DNA of 64,000 nucleotides from Pyxicephalus adspersus. Taxonomy: Eukaryota > Chordata > Amphibia > Anura > Pyxicephalidae. The stretch spans positions 130,366,299-130,430,298 of the forward strand of contig NC_092859.1 of assembly GCF_032062135.1 (NCBI RefSeq), read 5' to 3'. Both the position numbers and the translations under genes were made by a program. The notes under the pieces were generated by a model. It worked only from the letters and a program-made list of their open reading frames with translations. It was not told the origin of the DNA and made no database searches. Below, in pieces: positions 35,210-48,200 of this stretch (its first letter is position 1; every line of letters begins with the position of its first letter).

Positions 35210-36328
35210 CTCTTTTAAACTAATTTGAATAAAAAAGCAAATTAAACCAACTAAATGCAACTCAAAAACAAATTGAAACAAATGGTCACATTCAAGTATA
35301 TGTAAACATTTGTAGTGGAATCTTATTTGTGCAATGCTTTGTCCATGCAAACACTGTTACAGGTTCCTTTTACTCATGTAATTGCAATAATCTGTAGCCA
35401 GCATCTGGTGATCCTGCCAGTTGTCTTGTCTTTATGTTATATACTGACCACACATTGGTGTGATTCGTTTCAATCCCTTAGTTTTCTGATTGGTGCTATA
35501 GAACTCCCAGTGTCCCAGTAGTCCAATTTCCTGCTATGCCCCTCACCAAGCCCTGTGCTTGATTAACAGGGGTCTTCAGCAGGAGCCTGCATTTTTCCCC
35601 TTTGTCCTGTAAGTCATTATACTGCCCACCCATGACAGACATGCCCCTCACTGTAGGAAAGAGGAACAGATGGACCATGCAGTCACATGACATAAAACTA
35701 ATAAAAGAAGGAAGGAATACACATGAGAATGTAATCCTAATAATAAATACTTTTTATATGATACTGTGTTTTACTTTATAAATGGGACTGGGCCAGGATG
35801 TTTTTGTAGCAAAATTAGTTTCGGGCAATTATTGGTATGTAGCAATCGGCAGTTCATTTGGTATGTATGGTTTGGTAAAGTTAGGCAATTTAGCCTTGTG
35901 CTTCAGGGCTTAAATTTTAGGGTTGGAGTCACACATTTTCATGTGGGGTGATTTTTTTTGGACGGTGGGAAGGAAGGGGGGTAGATCAAAGCCCAACTTA
36001 GCTACATTTTTTGTTCTGAATAGGGAGGGAAGGGTTTCAGCAGGCATGAAACTACGAGAACTAAGGGGCTGCTTTAATGTCTACTGATGGCTATACCAAC
36101 CTAATTCCAGAAAAAGAATATACAACTTCAGAACTCAACGTCAAAAAAGAAATAGTAGTTTGCAATGATCACAGAAAATAAACCAATAGTATGTAAGCAT
36201 AACCTCATAATCAACTCGAGAACACTGATGGCTGCAGAGAAATGAGCAATAAAACACCAAAGGCAAACATTTTATTATATTTTTAGTACAGTGGAGACTA
36301 GAAAACTTTGAACTTAGTTGGTTCATAG
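35210..36328. other. Gene-free stretch
   Basis: No supported exon, RNA gene or repeat boundaries. Confidence 0.55.
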
Positions 36329-36597
36329 CAGTGTTTTTTGACTTATAGGTCAAAACTTTCAGGTCTTCAGGGAACCCATACTATACTTACTACTGTATAT
36401 CCACAGTTCACAGTATATTGGCCTAAGGGTGATTGGGAACAATACCTCTTACATTGTTGGCCAGCGGTAAGGCTGCCATCTTTACATATAGCCAAAAAGA
36501 TTATTGACCTGATAGTCAAAAACTGTTCATTGCTCAAGGAACCCTAGCAACCTCTGGAGAAACCTCATGGAACCCTAGTTGGGAAACACAGGTTCCT
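36329..36597 (-). repeat. Family A interspersed repeat, minus copy
   Basis: In reverse orientation it shows all family blocks: CTTTCAGGTCTTCAGGGAAC, CTGTATATCCACAGTTCACA, GCTCAAGGAACCCTAGCAAC, CTCTGGAGAAACCTCATGGA and AACCCTAGTTGGGAAACAC. About 270 bp, non-coding. No terminal inverted repeat is obvious, so the class is unknown. Confidence 0.8.
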
Positions 36598-39100
36598 AGG
36601 GGTTGGTATTTGGTATCAGAGCAACACATTTTAGAGACAGGTGTGGGAGCACTGCAAATGTGCAGAAAGGTAAATATTTGACATGAACCATAGCAGTAAA
36701 GATTTTAATTCCTCACTGCAGTCTGTCCAGTAAGTTACTTGATCCATTAGGCATACAGGTCTCCATGCATGACACATTGATGTTGCTCTTTATGGATATC
36801 CCAAGCACTGAGTCATATGAAAAGTAGTTTTAAACTCTGAGGAGCTGAGCAAACAAGAAAAAGAAACATTTTCTCCAAGTCTGTTAAGCAGTATGGGTGC
36901 AACAACGTTCCAGTGCTGTCAACATGATACATGAAATGTACCGGTACTTCTCTTTTTATATCATAAAAGGATTTGTCATAGAAAATTTAGCTTTAGTCCA
37001 AAAAATTCAATTAACCTAAAATATATATATAAATAGATTGTCCATTTGAATTAGTAGCTTGTGGTGAATATACAGTGCCCTTTTCTTAGTTCTAATCCTT
37101 TTTGAAATAGTAACCGATGTTCACATGGCTAGTTACAAATTATCATTCAGAAGGGATGTAAACTGATCCAGGATATGTAGACTGCCCTACAAAATCACCA
37201 GGGCTTGTTTTCTTTTCCCGACATCAGACCATCTTTTAAAAGGATGGAAATACAAGGAACAACAAAGAAGACATCACTGAAACAGAGATTTGAATAGCTG
37301 GCCAAATGGAGAAATTTACCCCCAGGCCTAATGACTGGGCAGCCACAAAAGACTTCATCACCAAATGTCATCTTCTTTATATTCCTCTCTGCACCACTAT
37401 TACAGAACGATGCATACAACTGAGCCAGCCAAAAAGGTATCTTTTGGAATGACATGGAACTAAATTACTAAGCACAGCTTCAATATGAATTTAGAGTAAA
37501 ATATCCGTTTTTTCATTTCTGTTAAAATCTGGGAGTGATATTGAAGCAAAACTGGGTTTCCCGATGTGGCATATAACATTCATCCTTTAGTAAATCATTT
37601 CCATAGTGTAAGGTTTTAGGGCAGCTAGTTAAGCAGAGTACACACTGTCACAGCATGAGGATTACTGTTCCCACTAGGGGAATATTTATTGTATGTAAGT
37701 TTTAGTGTCTGACAGTGGCGATATGGAAAGCTCTACATTTTGGATAAATCTGTACTGCACATTTCCTGTACCTTGTATATATCAACTGAAGATGAATGAC
37801 CAAAGAAAAAAACCACACCAGTTAAAGCTTACATATCATCTAACTTTGCTAGGCTCATATGTATTTTATATTCCCTTCATTCAATTCCTTAAAATTTTAA
37901 ATGTTAACAAGTGCTAAACTTTATACACTTTACTTTATACCTGTACCCAGTGCTGGGACCAGGTGCTCTAGCATCCTAGATGAAACGGCTAAAATATGCC
38001 CACTCATCACCCCGCCTAATGAGTTGTGAACCATCTCTGCTACAGAAATTGTAGACCTTACCCCTTTTGCAACCCTTCTTGCTAAAGTGCCCAAAGGGAC
38101 TGCCTATTACACATATGTGCTGTATGTGATCCTTTGGCTGACTTTATTTCTGACAAACTTTAATCTCATCAATAAACTATCACCAGACTACAAACCAACA
38201 AATAAATGACTCTTTTTGCATGAAAACAGATGATTAATTTGATTGTAATATTAAAAATACAAGGGATAAAAGATAGGGGGCTTTGCATGGATCAATATTA
38301 TTACACAGAAGAAAACAAAATTATCCAATAAACAGCAATAAACAAACAACAATTTATTGTCAAAATATATTCCAAAGAGCTATATCAATTACAAACTCCA
38401 AGTTACAAATGTGACATTCAATAAACTGTCATACATTTAACAAGATACGTTCTTATCACATCTCAATGCGTTTCACAGAATATGAACACTTCTTCAGGAG
38501 CATTGTAAATAAGGAAGATCATGCATTTATTAGTCACATGTAGTGAAGTACAAAAACATATCTGACCCAACAAATGTCAACAGAGGTAAGCAATCCAAGG
38601 CTACAGACAGGGATGAAAAGGTTGAGAGAGAGAGTCAGCAAGCCGGATAGAAAGCCAATTTGGCTCTATGGGTATTCTTCTATTGAAGAATGTTTAAAAA
38701 ATATTCCATCAAGAGATTCATTAACCTGGCTGCCTATCAGAGCAATTCAAGATTTGTTTGGCTTTAAATTGGCTTTAGATAATCAGTTTAAAATCAGTTG
38801 ACAGTTAGTGGCAGTGCCCATACCTTGAGGAAGGTAGAGAGAATCTGACTCTTCCTCCAACTTAATGCCAAAGTTCCAACAACTGCTACTGCCCAGTGAA
38901 GGTGGCTTCACTAGCTACAATGGGATTCCAAGGACAATGGAATAGCAGTTATCCAGGTTTATCCATGAAGTCAGGGAAAAGCAAGCTCTAGTAAAAAAAA
39001 TAAATCTAAATCAGTAAAAATGTGTTGTGGCTCAACTTTTATTTTCAAAAGTTTAAATGAAATAAAAGCTCATTTTGAGCTAAGAACAGAGCAAAGAAAA
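36598..39100. other. Gene-free stretch
   Basis: About 2.5 kb without a supported gene. The 75-codon frame at 38574-38801 has no recognised domain and no splice or promoter context. Confidence 0.55.
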
Positions 39101-39430
39101 AGAAGTCACCTGGTTCAATACAAATCTCATGTATTAAGTACTGGGGAGCACTTGACAAGCGTCAGAAACACGCACTGATTATTCCCTTTTGACATACGTA
39201 ATTACAAAGCCTTATTAAGAAATTATCATGTCATATTCATCTGCATGTAATTCAATCAATCATGGTCCCTTAAATAGATAATAATATAGCATGGAAAGGT
39301 TGTACCATTGAGAAGGATATAGCACACCGAGCTGAATAAACTGACTAGCCCTTTTTTAATTTTCACAGCATCAAAATTCTACTAATCAAAGAATGATCAC
39401 TTGTTCAGATAAAAAAACTCCCAGCAATTA
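39101..39430. promoter_or_regulatory. Possible conserved non-coding element
   Basis: A repeat-free block with clustered TAAT cores and an octamer/E-box-like stretch (ATTCATCTGCATGTAATTC, then AATCAATCATGG). A direct TTATTAAGAAATTATC block lies nearby. No open frame of note. Inference from motif density only. Confidence 0.2.
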
Positions 39431-39828
39431 TTTCAAGGAAGGCTTTGGGAACCTGAACAATCAGCATGATGTACTGGGATGATTGTTCAATAATCACTAC
39501 TGGCTCAGGACACATCTAACCGCCATGTAGTAGATTAACAATATCATGTTTGGCTCTTTTTATGTGAAGGGTCTAATATTGCAAGCTTGGGGGCTGGAAG
39601 AAACCAAAGTTGTGAGCATCTTCTAGATCCAAGGCCATTCAATTTAGAAGCCTTGTGCTATATAGCAAGGTCTCCCAGCAGACAATCACACGTTGCATTT
39701 GTTTTTCATTCATACCCTGCTAAGTGTTACTTGTTATGCCATTTAATCAGCAAAAGCCATCAAGGCTTACAAATACAGAGACATAATGTTTGTAGCTCTG
39801 ACTGGTAATTAGTTAGAGGTTTTCATAA

Positions 39829-39847
39829 ATATATATATATATATACG

Positions 39848-39894
<47 letters not shown>
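39829..39894. repeat. Compound (AT)n-(AC)n-(AT)n microsatellite
   Basis: An AT run, then about 15 AC units at 39855-39884, then AT again. A (CA)n tract of this length can adopt a left-handed conformation. Confidence 0.96.
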
Positions 39895-40424
39895 GTATGA
39901 GACAGTTGAAGGTTAAGGCAGCTGTAGCTAGAAAAGAATTACTAACAGGTTTAAGGAATCTGTTCTAGGGCCCATGACTTTACAGTGCAATTCCCTACAT
40001 GTTATAGTAACCACTAGGTCATTATGATCTGTGATCTGTAGAACCACATCTGTTCTAGAGCCACAGGTCGACTGCTCCTGCCATGTGATCACTGCAATAA
40101 TGTTTTCCTGGATGAGTATCAGTGCACATGGGTTGTGACTTAGGTCCTCTACAGGGTTAGAAATAATAAGGTCCAGGAACAGATACATGTCTGGGCCCCA
40201 AACAATTAGACTGATTAAAAGAGCAAAAAAAAAAACTTTTAACTAAGTCCAGATTTAAATAAACCAGTTAACATGGCTGTTTTCTGTTAGTTCAGCATAT
40301 CCAATCCCATTTAAATATCGGTAAAACCTGCATTGTAATGGTAATTTTATGAATTTAAAAACAAACATTTGTAATCGTACATACACAGATAAACAGATAA
40401 ACAAAATACCAGTCCTTAGCTGTG

Positions 40425-40735
40425 GGTGGGGGAGCAATGGTGCCCAGCAGCAGGAGGGAAGAAACAACAGTATCTGGCAGGCAGTGCAAGAAAACAATGG
40501 TGCCCAGCAGGAGGAGGGTAACAGTCATACGTAGTGGGGGGATGAGAGGAGCAAGAGTGCCCAGCAAGGGGGAACGACATTGCCCAGTACCTGGATAGTG
40601 GAAAACAATAGTGTGAGCTGTGAATGGAAACATTCCTGCCCATGGGTGGGGTAGTGGAAAACAGTAGTGCCAAGTGGGGACTCTCAGAGGGGGAGCGAGA
40701 ACATTAGTGCTCAGCAGGAGGGCGAGGAAGAACAC
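40425..40735. repeat. Degenerate minisatellite
   Basis: Imperfect repetition of a G-rich unit of about 40-60 bp containing AATGGTGCCCAGCAGGAGG. Variants occur near 40436, 40495, 40550, 40575, 40655 and 40705. The overlapping minus-strand frames of 85 and 142 codons, full of repeated LLLGTI/AGHH-type strings, simply translate this repeat. Confidence 0.8.
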
Positions 40736-40913
40736 ACAAGCAGCTACCAAACTTTGCACTTGATCGAACAATCCAATTTCCAATCTGTAATTAATTGTTT
40801 GGAAGTCTCAAAATATTGCACACCTGTATAATATTTTACCTTACAATCTTTATTCTTGGGCAGAAAGTGATAGAATTCCTGTCCTATTTAATTGATTGAT
40901 TAAAGGTGCGTAC

Positions 40914-41327
40914 ACACTTCCAATTTTTATCGTTCAAAACGAACGACGAACGATCGATTGGGCAAAAATCGTTCGTAAAAAAAGTAACCAACGACGCCGA
41001 CGAACGAGGAAAGTCGTTGGAAACGAACAACCGGACCGGCGGATCGGATTGGACGACGATCGTTGAACATCGTTCGTGTGTACGATCGTTCGTTGATCGT
41101 CCATGATCTGAGCATGCGTAATGAACGAACGTTCGTTCACTTTCCTGTCGTGCACATAGTTCCTCTATCGCTCAAACGATCGTATCTATTGTGTGTACAA
41201 TATCTACGAACGATCGTGTCGTTATCTCTATGTGCAGGATCGGTGCTATACGATCGTTCGTAGATATCATGCAGGATCGTTCGTCGTTCGTTTTCCAACG
41301 ATAATAATTGGAAGTGTGTACGTAGCT
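40914..41327 (+). mobile_element. CpG-rich Harbinger-like element, copy 1
   Basis: The ends AGGTGCGTACACACTTCC and GGAAGTGTGTACGTAGCT are inverted repeats continuing into AATTTTTATCGTT / AACGATAATAATT. The flanks are TAA (left) and TTA (right), compatible with a 3-bp TWA target site. The 414-bp interior is packed with CGAACGATCG/CGATCGTTCG motifs, giving extreme CpG density for this AT-rich locus. Copy 2 (57740-58163), in opposite orientation, matches along the whole length at roughly 90%. The small frames on both strands are by-products. Confidence 0.88.
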
Positions 41328-41442
41328 TTATAGACTTGACATTTGTGTTTCCATTTTTTATGTACTAACACATGTGATCAATCCTATTTGATTGTAAATC
41401 CAAAAATTGGTTGCTTAGGACTGGTCAGCCCCTGATTTCCCA

Positions 41443-41446
41443 TATG

Positions 41447-41479
<33 letters not shown>

Positions 41480-41509
41480 CTATATATATATATATATATA
41501 AATATATAT
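41443..41509. repeat. (AT)n microsatellite, interrupted
   Basis: Two long AT runs separated by single interruptions. Confidence 0.95.
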
Positions 41510-42442
41510 GAAAATATAAAGACCCTTTAATGGAAAGAAAAAGTGAAAAAGTTGGCCCTGGTACATTTGGTCTTACTGAGTACAGAAGATTATGTCCTGC
41601 TTTGCTTTGTCTCTCCTTTTCCTCCTATATACTGGTATAGGCAGGAGATTACTCTGCTGCACATAGTCTGCATAGAGCTGCATCAAGTATTCCAACATTT
41701 GGGGAATAGCCTGTAGAGCACCAGGACTTTATTAAACATTCCTAAATAGTCCTGCAAAATCCAGGATGGTTTAGGGGAATGTTTGAATGTATATACCTAA
41801 TCCGCCATGTTTGCAGAAGGCAATTGCCCAAAAAGGATGACCTTGTAAAAGGACAATATATTTTTTCCTTTCCTGCTGCCCACACTGCTCAACACCGACC
41901 TATTAATAAGAAATCCTCCTCTGAATTGTCATCAGATAACACTTCCATTGTTCCCTGCTGTGTTCAAATGGTCCTCCTCCATGCCACATAATAATGATAA
42001 AGAAGTTGGCGGGTGAAATCTTCCCTGTACACATGATGTATACAGCAATATGCAGAGGGTAACAGAGGAAGAAAAACAGACAAATTTTGTTTCTTCTGCA
42101 ATAAAGCAAACTTATTGCCTGTTTACATTGTTCACCTTAAGGTACACTGAGCTACACATGCACAGGTCAGTATATGATCCCCACATAGCTGATTGCTGGG
42201 AATGAATGAAATCCCGTGCACATGTGATCATTCATTCTGACCTGGCCAGTCAAGATGGCCAAAGATCCCAAACCCAGAAAAAGATGGGGGGAGATGTCAT
42301 GGCCTGAGAAGGAGCAAGAAGAGGTGAGTTTTATTGAATAAAGGCAAACATTAAAAAATAAGTTTATTTTATTGCAGATCTGCAATTCTGCAAAAAAGAA
42401 TATGCCTGTTTTAGGTTTTAACATATGGTCACACCCCTCAAA

Positions 42443-42483
<41 letters not shown>

Positions 42484-43564
42484 CTATTTGGATTTGAACA
42501 CAAACATTTGTACCTCCTCCTTAAAACATCAGCTGTTTCCCCAGAATAAGGTAATATAGATTGCCTTTGTACAAACAAACAAAGTAAAATACATGTAATG
42601 TCTTCCATTTGGTTGCATGTTGTTAGGAATCTATTTTCCTAAATTGTCTATATCAGTGGGTGGTCTGGGAAGGTGATGTACAGACATTTGCTACCCATAG
42701 TGACCATCTTACTATACATGTACTCAGATTTGTTCATGCTGACATTTGGTATTGATCCTGGTTTCTCATTCACCATTATACAAACATGTTCCTAAATTAC
42801 TTTTCTGTAGCTCTGTATTACCAAACAGTATATAGGAAATAGGTATCTAGTTTATCTTTCTTTTAGGATAGGCAGAGAGGTAGATAGACCACACATGTGA
42901 TTTTGTCAATCTTCTAGACAAAAGGCAAGATGGAAATGTTGAACCAATAACAAACACAATCTTTCTTAACTGATTGAGCAGGGATTTGTTTGTCATTTGG
43001 GTAAAGAAAAAACTAAAATGAAAAGGCAGGTCCTGTATTGCAGAAGGGGACAGGTGATGTCTTTTTGCAATAAAACAAACCTAACTTTTTTTCTAATAAA
43101 CTTACCTGTCATCAATTGTTCCTGGGCAAAGCATTGTATGTCCTTCTGCAATTAAAAAGCCCTAATTCCACTTTAACCATCCTATTAAAATCAATACCAT
43201 TTTCTCAATCATGATCGCTATGCCAATTACTTATAAGACTGAATTCAATTTAAAAGATCCAATTGATATATATATATATATCTATATATATATATATATA
43301 TAGACTAAAAATAACATTGAGAGATCATATATGCCTAGCATTGGCTTGATATTCCCAATGGCTATCCAGGTCCTGTAATCAGGCCAATAAAAGCAAGGGC
43401 AATTCAATTGTTTTTGTTTAGTCTACTCTTTTATTTGCCTAGAAATTTCTAGCAGGAAGACATTTTATTGCGGAATGACATAGTCTATCTTTCCTGCAAT
43501 AAATGTTTTTTACCTGCCTATTAGCAAACCTGTTTAGATTTTACTCTGGCCATGTGCACTTGAT
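41510..43564. other. Gene-free stretch with (AT)n tracts
   Basis: No exon is recognised. Contains (AT)n at 42444-42484 and an interrupted (AT)n at 43265-43302. The blocks around 42120-42430 and 43010-43170 have the texture of old interspersed repeats (for example a TTGCAGAAGGGG ... CTTCTGCAATTAAAA motif pair), but their ends cannot be set. Confidence 0.55.
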
Positions 43565-43672
43565 GGTGGGATGAATGAGGGTCCTCTCCTCCTCCTGTGT
43601 CATTATTTGTATTTGTCTGTCATTCGCAACCCTTATTTATTGTACAGTGCTGTGTAATGTGTTGGTGCTATG
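43565..43672 (+). mobile_element. Retroposon tail copy inserted in an older repeat
   Basis: GGGTCCTCTCCTCCTCCTGT, TGTCTGTCATTCGCAACCC, TGTACAGTGCTGTGTAATGT and TTGGTGCTATGTAAATGAAA. The (AAT)n tail is lost or replaced by GAAAGTGAATGAA. Confidence 0.8.
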
Positions 43673-43901
43673 TAAATGAAAGTGAATGAAGTCTCATACA
43701 CATGTGTAGGAGGTAAGTGATTTTTGACAGCCAAGGATGCTGAACCTGGAAGAAGACCCGGCAAAGAAATTGGCGACATGGCGTAAGCTTGCACTTTTCA
43801 TAGTGAGGAAGGGAGCTTCATCCTTGCTGGCTGCTCAGGTTGCATGTTTGAAAAAGGGATGAAATTTAAGGAAAACTCCACATTATTATTTTTTTTTTCA
43901 T

Positions 43902-43982
43902 ATTAACACCTATTAATTGTACAGCGCTGCATAATTTGTTGGCACTATATAAATACTATTTATTAATAATAATAACAGCAAC
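43902..43982 (+). mobile_element. Retroposon tail-only copy
   Basis: ACACCTATTAATTGTACAGC, GCTGCATAATTTGTTGGCAC, TATATAAATACTATTTATTA then (AAT)n. Confidence 0.82.
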
Positions 43983-46900
43983 AGGTACAAGTTCAACAAC
44001 GCGTACAAAGTTTACATGGCCCATTGCCATAAGAGTCGTTTCAGAACTCTCATTGCAATGGGCAGTTCTCAGTGCCTTTTTGACAATATTTTTCCTATTA
44101 GCCAAAAAAGATAATTCCCATGTATTCCGCCAAGATTTTTAGGTTTTTACAGAAAGATGCAAGATGTGCATCAGTAAAGCCGCTGATTCATAATCTGGAC
44201 AAACAGAATGGGTGCATCTCGCTAGCAGGGACACAGAAATCAATAGAAATTGGTCATACAGTTAGAACTATGCCACAGGCACAAGAATCTCAGATAAGTA
44301 ATAATACAAAGAAAGACATGCTTGTACAACTGACTGATGATTGATGGTAATAACAGAAATTATGGGATTACTAAGGAGTTCCAGAGAATTGTATGGCAGC
44401 TGTAGGAATATCACAAGCCCGTGCAGTGTGGGCAATTGCCGCTCACCTACAGGTGTTTTTTTAGCTATACTTTACTAACCTATTCTTTACACATTTAATA
44501 TAACAGAGCTACTCCAACTAACTAGCCAGAGGATAAATACAACGTGAATCAAACCTTTTTTTTCCATCTCTAAATATAGCCCACAACGTGGAGAGTCACG
44601 TTGGCCTATTTTTAGCACTGTTTCACGTAACTCTGTCTTTATCACTGCTTGTCCCCCTCTCATCCTGTTTACAGAATAAAGTTCCCAACCAAAAAAAAAA
44701 GTCGAAAGGAGAAATATACAGTTTAAAGGCATTATTTCTACACATCAGTTTGATCCATTTAAAAAACAGCAACTACATTACACAGTTGCCAATGGCTGTG
44801 TCACTGCATGGACAGAGAAATGTGTATAACCCCTTGTATTGATGTGAAACATACTGTAGCAGAAAATGAAATTACTTTTCTCTGCTTTCCTCCACAATAT
44901 CTAATTTAAAGGGTTCTGCTTGTATTTCATGGACATGTTTATAGTCAATACGTGATTTAATCTTCAGAAAGACAAACAGTTCCAAGGCACCGTTTATCAT
45001 CTAAATCAAAGAATGACCAAAATTCATAGGATCAGAGAAAAAAATGTATTTTTCCTACATAGACAATAAAGACAACAAAACTGTGCATGTTGGGATTCCT
45101 AAAATGCATAAACAGAGCACAGACTGGTATGTGGACTCCCCAAACTGTGCAGTATATAATATAAAGTCATGAGGACAGTCCGTTAAGTTTTATTGGCACA
45201 CAGAAAGAAAGATCTGTTCCCACTACTCTATATTTTACCACTGTAATATATCTTTCTAAAAGATATTATATTTTTATTTTTACTTTGGGTTATTCTAGCA
45301 GTTATGTTGTATTGTGGTTACCGCTACCAGCATGTAGTAGCTCAACCATGGCCATCCATTGGGAATGAATGGAAGTGGTAGTAAACAATTTGTACTGCCC
45401 ACTATCAAAGGAAGTGTTCATTCATTAGGAAAGGGAATAGCAGCTGGCAATCCACTGGGAACTGATCGTCCACCATCCTATGAATAATTTTAATCTTAAT
45501 GATATTTTATTTACATTTTAAGATATGAACCCAGAGAATAACCCTTAGTTTATAGGCTAACGTGTCCACACTACACAGTCAGTCTTAGGACTAGTATGCA
45601 CATGCCCACTCTCATCTTTTCCACTGCATTTTCAATCCAATAAAACAATCAGATCTGAAATGAATGCCAAGTAAATTCACCAACTGACTGATTGTGAGCA
45701 ATGGAATTTGGGTTTCCACTTGGACAAATAATTCAGACATGTTGCACATATCAATCCAAAGTACACATTGTGCCATGTGTGCTAGAGGTCAAGCATATCC
45801 GATTGGGAGCTTCCAACTGTTCTCTGATTTACCCCTTATAACCGGAACAGCAGGACATTGTACATACGTACATATTCACTTGCTGTACCAGAGATATATG
45901 TGGAAATTAGAGAAAATCACCCATAGTGAAGGAAAATTTGCCTCTTTGACAGTTGTCATTAAATTGGTGTGTTTATTGGAATACTTTCCCTACCGTCTTC
46001 TGGGGACAACCCTAAAATGATGGATTTGACCTCAATTTCTTTACCGTGACAATGAACAAAAGTACAAAAAGAGGGGCAATTATCCCCAATGGAGGCAAAG
46101 ATTACTGAAATTTACCAAAATTCTTACCCCCTTCAAGTATGACCATTACAAGCGATGCTTAAATCTTTTGCATTGCTTGCCAGTATCAGTTGTGTACGAC
46201 CTTCAAATGACTGAGAGGCCTATTCAAAAATGTCTTCGTCTTTCAAGCAGTGGTATTCAGAAATGACTCTATGGAGTCTATTTATAAAGCAGTGAATCTG
46301 ACATTCACTGAAACATTATCTGATGGAGAATCAATTACTGCTTCTAAAACACCTCCAAGCAGTGTGTATTAGCCGAGATTTTAAGCTAGTACCATAGTGC
46401 TGAAAGGGCCAAACAAGCCAGAAGAAGCCCGAAAAAAATGGTGGCACCCGGTGCTTCCTCTGCATCGGGATGAAGGTGGACTCCAGGACAGCATAGGACC
46501 CAATCGAGGACATCTTTAATAGGATTGAGGGATCTGCCGAATTAAAAGTAAGTGTTATTTTGTTTTTCAGTTTAGTTCCGCTTTAAGGACCCTAAAATTA
46601 CCTTCTGAACTTTTCAAATCCACACTCATTGTTGATAACATTTGGTTGATCAACTTTAAAAATCAATAATCAATTTATATGAAGCAGATGAAAAATGAAC
46701 TGCTCAGTCGAATGTGAAAATCCCCCGGGTATGGCCAGCCAGAGGAACTTACTAGAAGGGTTGTGCTTCTTGTAAGAATATAAATGCATAATGTTCATAT
46801 GACAGAAGAATATTGTTAAACAACACAAAAAGGAATTGTATGATCTTAAATATGTTTTCTCTGCCTAATTTCATTACGTATCGCCTGCTTGTGTGTATAT

Positions 46901-47600
46901 GATTATATACAGAAAATCTAAATCTGGTTGCAGTAAGTGTACTGACGAAATGCGTGGAGTCTGCTTACAATTACAGAGCTACAAACAGGATCCTGAAGAT
47001 CTAATTAGGAGCATGAAAACTGTAATTTGGGTATAAAAAACAGAGTGGTTAAACTTAGCAACAAGTTCTCTCGCTGACCTATAATATCGTGAGCTTGATA
47101 TATTTGGACTCATATCCTGTTTATACTTTTGTACACAGATATAACTTTTATGCATGCATCTCACAGTACTGTATGATCCATATTAAGCTCTTCTAGGAAG
47201 TTCAAATTATTCAGCTTTATGGAAAAATGACAGTCATGCAATGTTTCTGGGACTTTTCCCGAAAGCTGCGTGATATTTACATTCAGTATATACATTACTG
47301 CTAGCCTTTCATCTATAATGCATACAATGACTGTAACTAGTGTGTAGAAACGCTTTTCTTTGATAAACCTGTATCAAGTATTCATATTTGCTGACATTCA
47401 TCTACTGACAATGTTGTTTTCCATCAACGCAAGAACCTGTACAAAGAAATGAATTTATATAGCTCAATGGTGGTCAACTTACAATATAAAGAGGATCTCT
47501 AGTGAAGTCCCTGAGATCAATAAAGGACCGTATATAATATTCATGAATGTACCAACCACTCCATATCCCTTTCCTATTGTGTGATGCTTCCCCCTTCTCT
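43983..47600. other. Gene-free stretch
   Basis: About 3.6 kb with no supported exon. The 108-codon frame at 45694-46020 has no recognised domain. A small hairpin (CCCATTGCCATAAGAG with CTCTCATTGCAATGGG) lies at about 44020-44062. A block at about 46330-46580 looks like an old repeat. Confidence 0.5.
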
Positions 47601-47747
47601 TAGATTGTAAGCTCTTCGGGACAGGGTCCTCTCCCTCTAAGTCACTGTCTGTATCTGTCTGTCATTTGCAACCTCTATTTAATACACAGCGCTGCGTAAT
47701 ATGTTGGTGCTATATAATACTGTTTAATAAATATAATAATAATAATG
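47601..47747 (+). mobile_element. Retroposon tail copy
   Basis: TTAGATTGTAAGCTCTTCGG, CAGGGTCCTCTCCCTC, GTCTGTCATTTGCAACCTC, CAGCGCTGCGTAATATGTTG, GTGCTATATAATACTGTTTA then (AAT)n. It directly abuts the minisatellite at 47763. Confidence 0.87.
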
Positions 47748-47762
47748 TAGTGTTACGGGAAG

Positions 47763-48200
47763 CGGTCAGGGAATGCAGACATGCTACAGGAAAACAGGAG
47801 ATTGTCAGAGACCACAGACATTGTATAAGAAATGTTCAGAGACTGCAGATATTTTACAGGAAAAGGAGGGAAACTAAAACAGAGACTCTTCAGGAAATGG
47901 TCAGAGATTGCAGATATTCTAGAGGAGATGATCAGGGACTGCAGGTATTTTACAGGGGATGTTCAGACACTGCAGGTAGTTTACAGAAAGAAGTGGGAAA
48001 CTGAAGACAGACATTCTACAAGAGATGATCAGAAAGTGCAGGCACTTTTTAGGAAATAGATAGGTCAGGGACCACAGGAATTGTACAGGAGATGGTTAGA
48101 GACTAAAGACGTTCCACAGATAGTCAGTGATTGCAGATGTTCTACAGGAAATAGTTGGAAACTACAGACATTATAGAAGAGATGGTCAAAAACTGCAGGC
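47763..48200 (+). repeat. 31-bp minisatellite, about 14 degenerate units
   Basis: The consensus unit is GGTCAGAGACTGCAGATATT then CTACAGGAGAT. Starts at 47900, 47931 and 47962 show an exact 31-bp period; further units begin near 47765, 47804, 47836, 48028, 48065, 48096, 48123, 48153 and 48184. An isolated unit recurs at 48285-48308. The 112- and 75-codon frames (EMVRDCRY/GLQVFYRG-like strings) are translations of the repeat. Confidence 0.88.

Noticed and set aside
40355..40783. Minus-strand 142-codon frame with repeated Leu/Gly/Thr/Ile strings
   Set aside because: It is a translation of a degenerate minisatellite.
47666..48004. 112-codon frame with repeated RDCRY-like strings
   Set aside because: It translates a retroposon tail followed by a 31-bp minisatellite.
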